Positions 42,236-50,744 of a DNA stretch of 64,000 nucleotides are shown in pieces. The DNA lies in assembly GCA_945888325.1 (NCBI GenBank), contig CAMDAC010000007.1, positions 62,001 to 126,000 of the forward strand. Reading direction: 5' to 3'. Within the stretch, counting starts at the first letter, position 1. Each line of letters begins with the position of its first letter. A program made the translations under genes and the position numbers. Under the pieces are notes generated by a model that saw only the letters and a program-made list of their open reading frames with translations, had not been told where the DNA came from and did no database searches. The DNA comes from Candidatus Sulfopaludibacter sp. SbA3. GTDB lineage: Bacteria; Pseudomonadota; Alphaproteobacteria; Caulobacterales; Hyphomonadaceae.

Positions 42236-43320
42236 CCCTCCATGCCGGCGCGGCGGGCATACTCATAGGCAAACTTCGCCAGCGGCACGACGCGGGCCGC
42301 GTTCGATTCGGCGTTGGCACTGTTGGCCGTCCCTTCCTTCACCCGGCCGATGATGCCCTGCAGGATGCCGGCTAGACGGAAGGCGTTGTACGCGAAGTAA
42401 TAATCGAGCTGCGGCAGGCCCTTGCGGCCGGTATGGGCGCAATACATCGCCACATATTCTTCCATCGTCGGTATGCCCCAGGCCTTGAGGTCCGGGATCG
42501 CCATGATCGAGCCGCGCGTGGAATCGCCCGGCGGCATCACCCAGTTCATCAGGTGGTAGGAAAAGTCCGCGATCGGATCACCCAGCGTGCAGAGTTCCCA
42601 GTCGAGCACCGCGATGACACGCGGCTCGGTCGGGTGCAGCACCATATTGTCGAGCCGGTAGTCGCCGTGCACGATGGTCGTCGTGTCGCCGGGCGGAATG
42701 TTTTTCGGCAGCCACTCGATCAGCTTTTCCATTTCCGGAATGTGCATCGTCTCGGAGGCCTTGTACTGCTTCGTCCACCGGTGGATCTGGCGGGCGATGT
42801 AGTCGCCTTCCTTGCCATAGCCTTCGAGGCCGGCTTTCTTCCAGTCGACATTGTGCAGGTCCGCGAAGGTCTTGATCTTCGCTTCATAGATCTTGCGGCG
42901 CATCGCGGGCTCATAGTCCGGCAACGTGCCATCCCAGAGGATGCGTCCTTCCATCATGTCCATGATGTAGAACATCGTGCCGACGACGCTGTCATCCGTA
43001 CACAGACCGTAAGGCCGCGCGACCGGATAGCCGAGCGGATAGAGCGCGCTGATGATCGTGAACTCGCGGTCGACCGCGTGGGCGCTGGGCAGCAGGTTGC
43101 CGGGCGGCTTGCGGCGCATCACGTATTTCTTCTTCGGGGTCACCAGCTGGTAGGTCGGATTGGACTGGCCGCCCTTGAACTGGCGGACCTCCAGCGGGCC
43201 CTCATAGCCCTCGACATGCGCCTGCATCCAGGCGGCGAGATTAGCCTCGTTGAACTTGTGGCTGTCCACCACCGGCTTTGTGCCGGAAAACAGGTCCTGT
43301 GCGTTTGCCGCCTCTGCCAT
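42232..43320 (-). CDS. APH-fold phosphotransferase (ACAD10/ACAD11 N-domain type)
   Basis: A 362-residue kinase-like protein. ATG 43320 follows TAGGGAGC. It has the GGQSNPTYQL nucleotide loop, KKYVMRRKPPGNLLPSAHAVDREF, the catalytic loop VHGDYRLDNMVLHP and the metal-binding VLDWELCTLGDP. This signature matches bacterial homologues of the ACAD10/11 kinase domain that phosphorylate 4-hydroxyacyl-CoAs so that they can be isomerised and enter beta-oxidation. It is the first gene of a four-gene minus-strand operon. The partner acyl-CoA dehydrogenase is not in the window. Confidence 0.9.
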   Translation of the reverse strand: MAEAANAQDLFSGTKPVVDSHKFNEANLAAWMQAHVEGYEGPLEVRQFKGGQSNPTYQLVTPKKKYVMRRKPPGNLLPSAHAVDREFTIISALYPLGYPVARPYGLCTDDSVVGTMFYIMDMMEGRILWDGTLPDYEPAMRRKIYEAKIKTFADLHNVDWKKAGLEGYGKEGDYIARQIHRWTKQYKASETMHIPEMEKLIEWLPKNIPPGDTTTIVHGDYRLDNMVLHPTEPRVIAVLDWELCTLGDPIADFSYHLMNWVMPPGDSTRGSIMAIPDLKAWGIPTMEEYVAMYCAHTGRKGLPQLDYYFAYNAFRLAGILQGIIGRVKEGTANSANAESNAARVVPLAKFAYEYARRAGMEG

Positions 43321-43434
43321 GTCGCGCTCCCTAAATTCTGCCGGATTTTGAACCCTACCATACTGATACCGCCCCGCGCGCCAAGACCTGCCGCCACGTC
43401 GCCGATTATTCGCCGCCAGAAGGACCCCGCCTGC

Positions 43435-44025
43435 ATGATCCGCCGCGCCGCCCTGTTCCTGCTTGTTTTTTTCAGCGCCGGCACCTTGGCCAAGGCCCAA
43501 TCCCTCGACCCCAACGGCCTGATCCGCCCGGCGCTTCTGGAGCGCGCAGTCGAGGCCATGGAGGCACGCGGCCACGAAGGCCACGCCACCGGCAAGCTGG
43601 TCGTGGTCGATTACAGCCTGCATTCCAGTCGGGAGCGCCTGTTTGTCATCGATCTGGAGTCCGGCGCGGTGACGGCCTTCCGTGCGGCTCATGGCCTCGG
43701 CTCGGACGCCGACCATGACGGCTATCTCGACCGTTTCTCCAGCGTTCCCGGGTCCCAGGCGAGCCCCGAGGGCCTGTTCCGCTTTGCCGAGGAATACTCG
43801 GGCAAGCACGGCGAATCCTACAAGCTCGACGGGCTGGACGAGGGCAACAAGACCTCCCGCGCGCGGGCCATCGTCGTCCACGCTGCCAGCTATGCTGAGC
43901 CGGCCTTCCTGAAGCAGCATGGCAAGCTCGGCCGCTCCAACGGTTGCATCGTCTTCTCGAAAGCGGACCTGACGCGCTTCACCGAAGAGGTGCCGGAAGG
44001 CACGCTGATCTTTGTGGGCAAATAG
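43435..44025 (+). CDS. Murein L,D-transpeptidase catalytic family protein (YkuD_2)
   Basis: A 196-residue exported enzyme with signal peptide ALFLLVFFSAGTLAKAQ. The catalytic region has His in IVVHAASYAE and the Cys nucleophile in GKLGRSNGCIVFSK, the H...SxGC pattern of L,D-transpeptidases. The family forms 3-3 peptidoglycan cross-links or attaches proteins to murein, though this short subgroup is poorly studied. A distant LdtR-like regulator is encoded at 61551. It is divergent from the phosphotransferase and convergent with the PsiE-like gene, 8 nt apart. Confidence 0.87.
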   Translation: MIRRAALFLLVFFSAGTLAKAQSLDPNGLIRPALLERAVEAMEARGHEGHATGKLVVVDYSLHSSRERLFVIDLESGAVTAFRAAHGLGSDADHDGYLDRFSSVPGSQASPEGLFRFAEEYSGKHGESYKLDGLDEGNKTSRARAIVVHAASYAEPAFLKQHGKLGRSNGCIVFSKADLTRFTEEVPEGTLIFVGK

Positions 44026-44033
44026 TCTCGCCT

Positions 44034-44441
44034 TCAGTTCCGCCTTGCGTATCCGACCACCACAGCCGCCGCCGCCAGAACCAGGATGGCCCCGGCCTCG
44101 AACATGATGTTCTCCGGCGCCATGTCCTTGCCTTGCAGCACGATCAGGCGCGCAAGCGCCGTGATGGCGATGAAGATGGGGTAGACGAAGGGCGAGCCGA
44201 TGCCGGTGTAGAAGACCGCGATCATGCCGATGACTTCAAGATAGAGGAACATCAGCAGGATATCCGCGAGGCCGACTTCCTGTTTCTGGTAGATCGTCCA
44301 CAGCTCCATCACCGCCGCGATGATCGTCAACCCGGCCGTCAGCACCAGCAGAGACCGCTCGATCCAGCGAAACAGCGTCACGGCGAGACTGCTCTGGATC
44401 CGGTTCGGATCGGCCTGTTCCTGCGGACTGCGTAGCACCAT
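44034..44441 (-). CDS. PsiE-like membrane protein
   Basis: A 135-residue protein with four hydrophobic helices. LFRWIERSLLVLTAGLTIIAAV opens the fold, ILLMFLYLEVIGMIAVFY and PIFIAITALARLIVLQGKD are typical of the phosphate-starvation-inducible PsiE family. The last helix is FEAGAILVLAAAAVVVGY. The role of PsiE proteins is not known. No Pho box could be recognised upstream by eye. Confidence 0.83.
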   Translation of the reverse strand: MVLRSPQEQADPNRIQSSLAVTLFRWIERSLLVLTAGLTIIAAVMELWTIYQKQEVGLADILLMFLYLEVIGMIAVFYTGIGSPFVYPIFIAITALARLIVLQGKDMAPENIMFEAGAILVLAAAAVVVGYARRN

Positions 44442-44537
44442 GGACCGGCCTCCCTCTTCTCCAGCAACCTAGGCTTTTGGCGGCACGCGGCAACCGGGGG
44501 CTTGAAACCAGGCCGCCTGCCCGGCTAAACCCCGCGC

Positions 44538-44792
44538 ATGACCGACACACCTCCTGACCGCCTCTCCGTGAACCCGCGCAGCCCGCACTATGACTATGAC
44601 GCCCTCATTCGCGGCGTCGGCGTTCGTTTCAAGGGCGAGGAAAAGACCACGGTCGAGGAATACTGCGTCTCCGAAGGCTGGATCAAGCTGACCGCCGGCA
44701 AGGCGATGGACCGCAAAGGCAATCCCCTGACGTTGACTTTCAAGGGCCCGGTCGAAGTCTGGTTCAAGGATGAACCGGCGGCAGAGGCCTAA
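44538..44792 (+). CDS. DUF3297 family protein
   Basis: An 84-residue cytosolic protein that I recognise as DUF3297: DRLSVNPRSPHYDYDALIRGVGVRF, GWIKLTAGKAMDRKGNPLT and VEVWFKDE are conserved parts. Family function is unknown. It overlaps the stop of the convergent TetR gene by 4 nt. Its length is normal for the family. Confidence 0.88.
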   Translation: MTDTPPDRLSVNPRSPHYDYDALIRGVGVRFKGEEKTTVEEYCVSEGWIKLTAGKAMDRKGNPLTLTFKGPVEVWFKDEPAAEA

Positions 44793-45451
44793 CCGCGCCC
44801 AGCCAGCACACGGTCACAGTGCGCCTGGTGCATAAGCCGTATCTGGTCGAGGGCGCGGTGGATGATGCCGCGGTCCTGATCGTACATCAGCTCCAGCGTG
44901 ATACCGCGCAGGCTGAGGATCAGGATGCGCGCATGCAGCAGATTGGCTTCAAGCCCCTCTCCCGTAACGCTGGCTTCGCGAGAGAGCTGCGCCGTGAACT
45001 GATCAATTTCGGTTTCAATCTGGCTGGCCACCGGGCGCAGCGCCACCGCCAGCGCGCCGTCCCAGCGAGCCGCCAGCAGCACCTCCGTCACGGCGGTGGA
45101 GGCCGGCAGCTGCTGGGTCGTCCAGAACACGTCGCACATCGCGCGCATCCGCGCGGCCGGGTCCGAGAACGCCGATGACTGCTCAAGCGTATGGGCAACC
45201 ATCGCCTCCATCGCGGCCTGGATCGTGGCGGCCATAAGGTCAATGCGGGTCGGAAACTGGTTCAGCACCGAGCCCCGGCTCAGCCCCGCCTGCTCCATCA
45301 CCGCCTCGACCGACGTACCGGCATAGCCAAGATTGTTCAGGCAAACGATCGCGGCCTCGACGATCTGGCGGCGCGTTTCCTCGCCGCGCCGCGTGCGCCG
45401 ACGGACTTCAGGGCGAGAGTCGGTTCCCGTCATTGATTTCCTGTTCGTCAT
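44789..45451 (-). CDS. TetR-family transcriptional regulator
   Basis: A 220-residue repressor. The N-terminal helix-turn-helix is TRRQIVEAAIVCLNNLGYAGTSVEAVMEQAGLSRGSVLNQFPTR in parts (about 24-70), with a ligand-binding C-terminal domain. It is divergent from the cupin-SDR-alcohol dehydrogenase operon, and a 22-bp perfect palindrome lies between them at 45504-45525. The simplest reading is that it represses that operon and itself until an inducer, probably a pathway substrate, binds. Confidence 0.92.
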   Translation of the reverse strand: MTNRKSMTGTDSRPEVRRRTRRGEETRRQIVEAAIVCLNNLGYAGTSVEAVMEQAGLSRGSVLNQFPTRIDLMAATIQAAMEAMVAHTLEQSSAFSDPAARMRAMCDVFWTTQQLPASTAVTEVLLAARWDGALAVALRPVASQIETEIDQFTAQLSREASVTGEGLEANLLHARILILSLRGITLELMYDQDRGIIHRALDQIRLMHQAHCDRVLAGRG

Positions 45452-45503
45452 GCGGCACTCAAATGTGTCTAAATGCCCTCACGTCAACTAATGATCCAAT
45501 TTT

Positions 45504-45525
45504 TATTAGTCAATATTGACTAATA
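45504..45525. promoter_or_regulatory. 22-bp perfect palindrome, probable TetR operator
   Basis: TATTAGTCAATATTGACTAA plus TA forms a perfect 22-bp palindrome centred at 45514/45515, 53 nt upstream of the TetR start and 101 nt upstream of the cupin start. The inner 18 bp have the form TTAGTCA-atat-TGACTAA. TTGACT motifs within each arm could be part of divergent -35 boxes. The surrounding 60 bp are AT-rich compared with the flanks. Confidence 0.75.
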
Positions 45526-45625
45526 TTGAATTGTTGCTAGCGTCTGACCAAGACGGAAAGAGCGCCCGCTACATTCCGCACCCGCCCCGCCGCAAAGGCA
45601 ACAGGCGATTCCGGAGGACCTGCCC

Positions 45626-46168
45626 ATGAGTGATACCGCAACCGAAGCCGAAACCCGATCCGCCGGCGGCGGTTACGAAATCTTCCGCACGGCCACATCG
45701 CCCTCGCTGGACGAGACCGCGCATATGGAAGTCACCGGCATGAACCCGGAATTCCAGGCGGGGATCACCAAGGCGCTCGAAGCCGGTTTCGCCGAGGGCA
45801 ACATCGTGAAGACCCTGTTCTCCCGCCCCGGCTTCAGCCTCACCTACGCCTGGTTCAAGAGCGGCTTCCCGCTTCCTCTGCATACGCACAATGCGGATTG
45901 CCTCTACTATATCGTCGCCGGCTCGCTCCAGCTCGGCACGGAAACGCTCGGCCCAGGCGACGGATTTTTCCTCGGCAAGGACAAGGCCTATCGCTACACG
46001 CCCGGCCCGCAAGGCGTCGAGGTCCTCGAGTTCCGCACGCAGGAAGACTTCGATATCAATTTCATCGCCAAGTCCCTGCCTGCCTGGGAGAAGATCGCCG
46101 CGGCCGTCACCGCACGCAAGCCCGACTGGGCGAACGAGACCGCCCCACCGAGCGCCGTACTGACATGA
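45626..46168 (+). CDS. Cupin-domain protein
   Basis: A 180-residue single-cupin protein. The metal-site motif is FPLPLHTHNADCLYYIVAGSL (HxH, then the expected Glu is replaced by Cys/Leu) followed by the second part GPGDGFFLGKDKAYRYTPGP with no clear His. It may therefore bind metal weakly or act as a sugar or small-molecule binding fold. It is the first gene of the operon under the likely TetR operator, and its stop overlaps the SDR start as ATGA. Confidence 0.85.
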   Translation: MSDTATEAETRSAGGGYEIFRTATSPSLDETAHMEVTGMNPEFQAGITKALEAGFAEGNIVKTLFSRPGFSLTYAWFKSGFPLPLHTHNADCLYYIVAGSLQLGTETLGPGDGFFLGKDKAYRYTPGPQGVEVLEFRTQEDFDINFIAKSLPAWEKIAAAVTARKPDWANETAPPSAVLT

Positions 46169-46953
46169 GTTCGAAGCGGTTCGAGAACAAGGTCACTGTC
46201 ATCACCGGCGCAGCCTCCGGCATTGGCGCGGCCACGGCACGTCTGCTTTCGAAGGAAGGCGCGCTCGTCGTGCTCGCTGACATCGGCGACGAAGGCGGCA
46301 AAAGCCTTGCGGCCAGCCTCGGCCCATCGGCGGTGGCCGTGAAGTGCGACGTGTCGAAAGCCGCGGAGGTCGAGGCCCTGATCAAAGCCGCCGTTGCCCG
46401 CCATGGCCGCATCGACATCCTGTTCAACAATGCCGGCATCGGCAGCTTCGGCACCAGTGTCGAACTCGCCCCCGCCGATTGGGAAAACATCATCGCGGTG
46501 GACCTCAACAGCGTCTACTACGCTTGCCACTTCGCGATTCCCCACATGCCGAAGGGCAGCGCCATCGTGAACACCGCCTCGATCTCCGGCATGGGCGGCG
46601 ACTATCGCTTCGCGGCCTATAACGCCGCAAAGGGCGCCGTCATCAACTACACCCGCGCCCTCGCCGTCGATCACGCCCGGGACGGCATCCGCGTCAACGC
46701 GCTGTGCCCCGGCCTGGTCGATACGCCCATCACCGCCGGTGTCTCCCAGATGCCGGGCCTGAGAGACGACTGGATCCGCCGCATTCCTATTGGTCGCGCC
46801 GCTCAGCCGGAAGAGATGGCCAAGGTCGTCGCCTTCCTCGCCTCAGATGATGCGTCCTACATGACCGGCTCGATTGTCGTCGCCGATGGCGGCACGACCG
46901 CGCATACCGGCCAGCCGGAAGTCGCGCAGTTCATGCTGCCGCCCAACACCTGA
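46165..46953 (+). CDS. Short-chain dehydrogenase/reductase
   Basis: A 262-residue SDR. TGAASGIG (about 13-20) is the NAD(P) motif, ADIGDE after strand 2 suggests NAD preference, NNAGIG follows, and the catalytic residues are Ser in NTASISG and YNAAK. The C terminus is VADGGTTAHTG. It is translated with the cupin and precedes the zinc alcohol dehydrogenase by 17 nt. It probably oxidises a secondary alcohol in an unknown catabolic route. Confidence 0.92.
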   Translation: MSSKRFENKVTVITGAASGIGAATARLLSKEGALVVLADIGDEGGKSLAASLGPSAVAVKCDVSKAAEVEALIKAAVARHGRIDILFNNAGIGSFGTSVELAPADWENIIAVDLNSVYYACHFAIPHMPKGSAIVNTASISGMGGDYRFAAYNAAKGAVINYTRALAVDHARDGIRVNALCPGLVDTPITAGVSQMPGLRDDWIRRIPIGRAAQPEEMAKVVAFLASDDASYMTGSIVVADGGTTAHTGQPEVAQFMLPPNT

Positions 46954-46970
46954 CGATCAGGACACGGACC

Positions 46971-48023
46971 ATGCGTGCCGCCACGCTCCAGGGCAAAGCC
47001 TTTACCGTCCGCAACCTGCCGGACCCATCACCGGCGCCTGGACAATTGCTGGTACGGCCGATCTTCACCGGCATCTGCGGCAGTGATCTCTCGCTGCGCA
47101 AACAGCTCGCCGCGCTTGCGGACGCACTGCCGCAGGACCAGCTGCCGGTGTTCATCCCCGGGCATGAATTCTCTGCCGAGATCATTGGCATCGCGCCCGG
47201 CACCGAGACGAACCTCAAACGCGGCGACCGGATCACCGGCCTGCCCTTCACGCACGACCATGCCGGCCCGCAAACCATCGGCCTCTCGACCGGCCATGGC
47301 GGCGGCCTCGCAACGCTCAGCTGTATCGATGCCGTGCGCAGCTTCCGCATTCCGGACACCGTGCCGGACGATCTGGCAGCGCTGACGGAGCCGCTCTCGG
47401 TCGGCCTGCATGCGGCGGGGCTCGCCAGCCGCAACAAAGGGCCGAACGTGGTGATCGGCTGCGGCCCCGTCGGCCTCGCGGTCATCCTCTCGCTCAGCCT
47501 GCAGGGGCGCGGGCCCATTCTCGCTGCCGATTTCTCGCCCGAGCGCCGCAAGGCCGCCGCCGCGCTCGGCGCCGATATCGTGATTGATCCTGCCAGGGAC
47601 TCTGCATTCAGGCACTGGGATGATCTCGCCTTCACGCCGCACACGATGTCGCCGCTGCTGGCGCGCGAATTCCGCGGCCTGCCAGCCGGCGCCAACCTGT
47701 TTGAGTGTACTGGCGCGCCGGGTCTGATCGACCAGTTGATCAAGGGCGCCCCGCCGCACAGCCATATCATTGTCGCCGGCGTCTGCCCGCATGAGGAAAA
47801 GCTGACACCGCTGGAAGGCATCCTGCGTGAACTGACGCTCGAATTCAGCTTCGCCTACCGGCCGGAAGAATTCGCCGCCGCCCTTGCGATGATCGCAGCG
47901 CATCCGGACAAAGCGGCCCGCCTCATCACCAGCCGCCAGCCCCTGGCGAACACCGAAGCCGCCTTCGACTCCCTCGCCAAGAACCCGAGCGAGATCAAGA
48001 TCCTGATCGATCCGAACGCTTAG
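46971..48023 (+). CDS. Zinc-type alcohol dehydrogenase (MDR) without structural zinc site
   Basis: A 350-residue medium-chain dehydrogenase. Catalytic zinc ligands are seen as Cys in TGICGSDLS and His-Glu in PGHEFSAEI. The usual four-Cys structural zinc lobe is missing; after GDRITGLPF the sequence runs through HDHAGPQTIG instead. The coenzyme Rossmann motif is VVIGCGPVGLAVI. It is the third gene of the cupin operon. Its stop codon overlaps that of the convergent purD by 3 nt. Confidence 0.9.
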   Translation: MRAATLQGKAFTVRNLPDPSPAPGQLLVRPIFTGICGSDLSLRKQLAALADALPQDQLPVFIPGHEFSAEIIGIAPGTETNLKRGDRITGLPFTHDHAGPQTIGLSTGHGGGLATLSCIDAVRSFRIPDTVPDDLAALTEPLSVGLHAAGLASRNKGPNVVIGCGPVGLAVILSLSLQGRGPILAADFSPERRKAAAALGADIVIDPARDSAFRHWDDLAFTPHTMSPLLAREFRGLPAGANLFECTGAPGLIDQLIKGAPPHSHIIVAGVCPHEEKLTPLEGILRELTLEFSFAYRPEEFAAALAMIAAHPDKAARLITSRQPLANTEAAFDSLAKNPSEIKILIDPNA

Positions 48024-49309
48024 CCCAGCGCCCGCCAGCCGATGTCCCGCCGGCAGAAGCCCTCCGGCCAGTCAATCGCCGCCACGCCCGCATAGGCGCG
48101 GTCGACCGCCTCTCGCAGGCTCGCGCCGCTCGCGGTGACATTCAGCACGCGCCCGCCCTTGGCGACCAGTGCGCCGTCCGGCGCAACGTCCGTACCCGCA
48201 TGAAACACCGTGACGCCATCTATCGCGTTTGCCGCCGACACACCGCCGATCACGGAGCCTTTGCCATAGCTGCCCGGATAGCCCTTTGATGCCATCACGA
48301 CGGTCGCCGTGGGCCGGAAATCCTCCAGCTCCAGCAGCCGTTCGAAATCCTTCTCGCTGCCCTTCAGTCCGCCGGTCGCCGCGATCAGGATCAGCGGCAC
48401 GATATCGCCCGCGAGGCCTTTCATCAGCACCTGGCATTCCGGATCGCCGAAGCGCGCGTTGAACTCGACCACTTTCGGGCCGTCCGGAGTGACCATCACG
48501 CCGATATACAGCACGCCTTGATAAGGCATCCCGTCCTTCGCCATGCCTTTCAGCATCGGCTCGGCAATCTCGCGTTTCACCCGCGCCATGATCTCGGTAC
48601 TGACGACCGGAGCCGGCGCATAGGCGCCCATGCCGCCGGTGTTCGGCCCGGTGTCGCCATCGCCAACGCGCTTGTGGTCCTGAGCCGCCGGCAGGTAGAC
48701 CGCGCCCACGCCGTCGGTGATGACGAACACGCTCGCCTCCTCGCCGTGCATAAACTCCTCGATCACCAGCGTCGCCGATGCGTCCCCGAACTTGCCGGAC
48801 AGCATCTCGTCGATCTCGGCTTCCGCCGCCGCCCGCGTCTCCGCGATGACGACGCCTTTGCCCGCCGCGAGGCCGTCCGCCTTCAGCACGTAGGGTGCCT
48901 TCATCTTGTTCAGGAACGCCTTGGCGGGCGCGGCCTGCGTGAACTCGCCATACGCCGCCGTCGGCACACCGTATTTCACCATCCGCGCCTTGGAGAAGGC
49001 CTTCGAGGCTTCCAGCTTCGCCGCCTCTTTCGAGGGCCCGAACACGTCAAAACCCCGCGCCCGCAGGATGTCCGACAGGCCGAGCGCAAGGGGCGCCTCC
49101 GGCCCGATCACAATCAGGTCCGGCTCGATCTGCAGCGCGAGCTTCACGAGCCCGTCGATATCGTCCGCTGCCACGTCGAAACAGGGCCCGATCTCGTGCA
49201 TACCGGGATTGCCAGGCGCCGAATGCACCACGTCCACCAACGGCGATTGGGCCATCTTCCAGGCCAGGGCGTGTTCACGGCCGCCCGATCCGATCAGGAG
49301 TATGTTCAT
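48020..49309 (-). CDS. purD: Phosphoribosylamine-glycine ligase
   Basis: Catalyses the second step of purine synthesis, joining phosphoribosylamine and glycine with ATP. The 429-residue length is standard. It starts MNILLIGSGGREHALAWK and shows the ATP-grasp signatures YVLKADGLAAGKGVVIAE, EEFMHGEEASVFVI and GVLYIGVMVTPDGPKVVEFNARFGDPE in separated parts. It is divergent from xseA, with 43 nt between start codons. It has no neighbouring pur genes, as is common in alphaproteobacteria. Confidence 0.97.
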   Translation of the reverse strand: MNILLIGSGGREHALAWKMAQSPLVDVVHSAPGNPGMHEIGPCFDVAADDIDGLVKLALQIEPDLIVIGPEAPLALGLSDILRARGFDVFGPSKEAAKLEASKAFSKARMVKYGVPTAAYGEFTQAAPAKAFLNKMKAPYVLKADGLAAGKGVVIAETRAAAEAEIDEMLSGKFGDASATLVIEEFMHGEEASVFVITDGVGAVYLPAAQDHKRVGDGDTGPNTGGMGAYAPAPVVSTEIMARVKREIAEPMLKGMAKDGMPYQGVLYIGVMVTPDGPKVVEFNARFGDPECQVLMKGLAGDIVPLILIAATGGLKGSEKDFERLLELEDFRPTATVVMASKGYPGSYGKGSVIGGVSAANAIDGVTVFHAGTDVAPDGALVAKGGRVLNVTASGASLREAVDRAYAGVAAIDWPEGFCRRDIGWRALG

Positions 49310-49352
49310 GGGGCGGCTTGATGCGCCGCGCCGCGCATGGGATCAAGTCCCC

Positions 49353-50741
49353 ATGTCCGACTCAAGCCCCACGAACCAGGCCGAACTCACCGTCTCCGAA
49401 CTCGCCGCCAGCCTGAAGCGGACGATCGAGACGAACTATGACCATGTCGTCGTGCGCGGCGAGCTGGGCCGCGTGACCCTCGCCAAGTCCGGCCACATGT
49501 ATGCCGACCTGAAAGACGACAAGGCCGTGCTCAACACGATCATGTGGCGCGGCCAGGTCGAGCGCCTGCCCTTCCGCCCGGAAGAAGGCCTCGAAGTCAT
49601 CGCCACGGGGCGCCTCTCCACCTATGAGGGCCGCTCGGCCTACCAGCTGATCGCCAGCTCCATGCGCCCCGCCGGCGCCGGCGCGCTGATGCAGCTGTTG
49701 GAGGAGCGCAAGAAGAAGCTCGCCGCCGAAGGCTTGTTTGATCCGAAACACAAGAAACCGATCCCCTACATGCCGCGCGTCATCGGCGTCGTCACCTCGC
49801 CGACCGGCGCCGTGATCCGCGACATCCTCCACCGTATCCGCGAGCGCTTTCCCGTGCGCGTCATCGTCTGGCCGGCCCTCGTGCAGGGCGAACAGGCCGC
49901 CGCGCAGGTGACTGCCGGCATCCGCGGCTTCAACGCCATAACCGGCGCCGACCGGCCAGACGTGCTGATCGTCGCACGCGGCGGCGGCTCGATCGAGGAC
50001 CTCTGGCCGTTCAACGAGGAAATCGTCGTGCGGGCCGCTTTCGACAGCGAGATCCCGCTGATCTCCGCCGTCGGCCACGAGACCGACACGACGTTGATCG
50101 ACTATGTCTCCGACCGCCGCGCGCCGACGCCCACCGGCGCCGCCGAGATGGCCGTCCCGGTACGGACGGAACTGCTCCTCACCACCGGCGAAAGCGGCGA
50201 GCGCCTGAAGCGCGCCCTGACGCGCGCCCTTTCCCGCAGCCGGGACAAACTCGCCGCCGCGCGCCTGCCCCGCCCGGAAATGCTGCTACAGCCTGCCCGC
50301 CAGCGCCTCGACTTCGCCAGCGCGAACCTGCCGAAAGCCGCCCTGGCCCTGACCCAAAAGGCGCGCCTCAAACTCTCGCGTCTTCAGCTTTCGCCCGCGA
50401 TGCTGAAATCCGAAATCCGGCAAGGCCGCCAGCGCCTACGCGACATTGCCGTGCGCGCCCGCCCCGCCCTGATGCGCTTGATCGAAAAACGGACCGCGGC
50501 GCTGAACACCGAAGCCAAGATGCTGGAGACCCTCTCCTATCAGGCCACGCTGAAACGCGGCTACACGCTCGTGCGCGATACCGAAGGCCGCCTGATCCGC
50601 TCGGCGGACATTGCGTCGGGTACGGATCAGTTCAAGGTCAGCTTCGCGGACGGCGATGTCGCAGCCCAGCCGCTAGGAGCCGAGCCGCCCAAACCCAAGT
50701 CCATACCGCGCAAGCCCGGCCAGCAGGGCAGCCTGTTCTAA
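49353..50741 (+). CDS. xseA: Exodeoxyribonuclease VII large subunit
   Basis: Catalytic subunit of the ssDNA exonuclease that trims DNA to oligonucleotides. It is 462 residues. An N-terminal OB-fold (LTVSELAASLKRTIET, VRGELGRVT) precedes the nuclease domain with MPRVIGVVTSPTGAVIRDI, VARGGGSIEDLWPFNEE and ISAVGHETDTTLIDYVSDRRAPTPT in parts, then a long coiled C terminus and the final LKRGYTLVRD segment. The Shine-Dalgarno at ATG 49353 is weak. The small subunit xseB is not in the window. The PaiB-like gene begins 3 nt after its stop. Confidence 0.96.
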   Translation: MSDSSPTNQAELTVSELAASLKRTIETNYDHVVVRGELGRVTLAKSGHMYADLKDDKAVLNTIMWRGQVERLPFRPEEGLEVIATGRLSTYEGRSAYQLIASSMRPAGAGALMQLLEERKKKLAAEGLFDPKHKKPIPYMPRVIGVVTSPTGAVIRDILHRIRERFPVRVIVWPALVQGEQAAAQVTAGIRGFNAITGADRPDVLIVARGGGSIEDLWPFNEEIVVRAAFDSEIPLISAVGHETDTTLIDYVSDRRAPTPTGAAEMAVPVRTELLLTTGESGERLKRALTRALSRSRDKLAAARLPRPEMLLQPARQRLDFASANLPKAALALTQKARLKLSRLQLSPAMLKSEIRQGRQRLRDIAVRARPALMRLIEKRTAALNTEAKMLETLSYQATLKRGYTLVRDTEGRLIRSADIASGTDQFKVSFADGDVAAQPLGAEPPKPKSIPRKPGQQGSLF

Positions 50742-50744
50742 GCC

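Noticed and set aside
42433-43434. Open frame extending upstream of the L,D-transpeptidase
   Set aside because: The extra 334 residues lie antisense to the phosphotransferase gene; the true start with signal peptide is at 43435.
48906-49352. Longer N-terminal extension of xseA in the same frame
   Set aside because: The extra residues overlap purD on the other strand and do not look like ExoVII; the family starts near MSDSSPTNQAEL at 49353.
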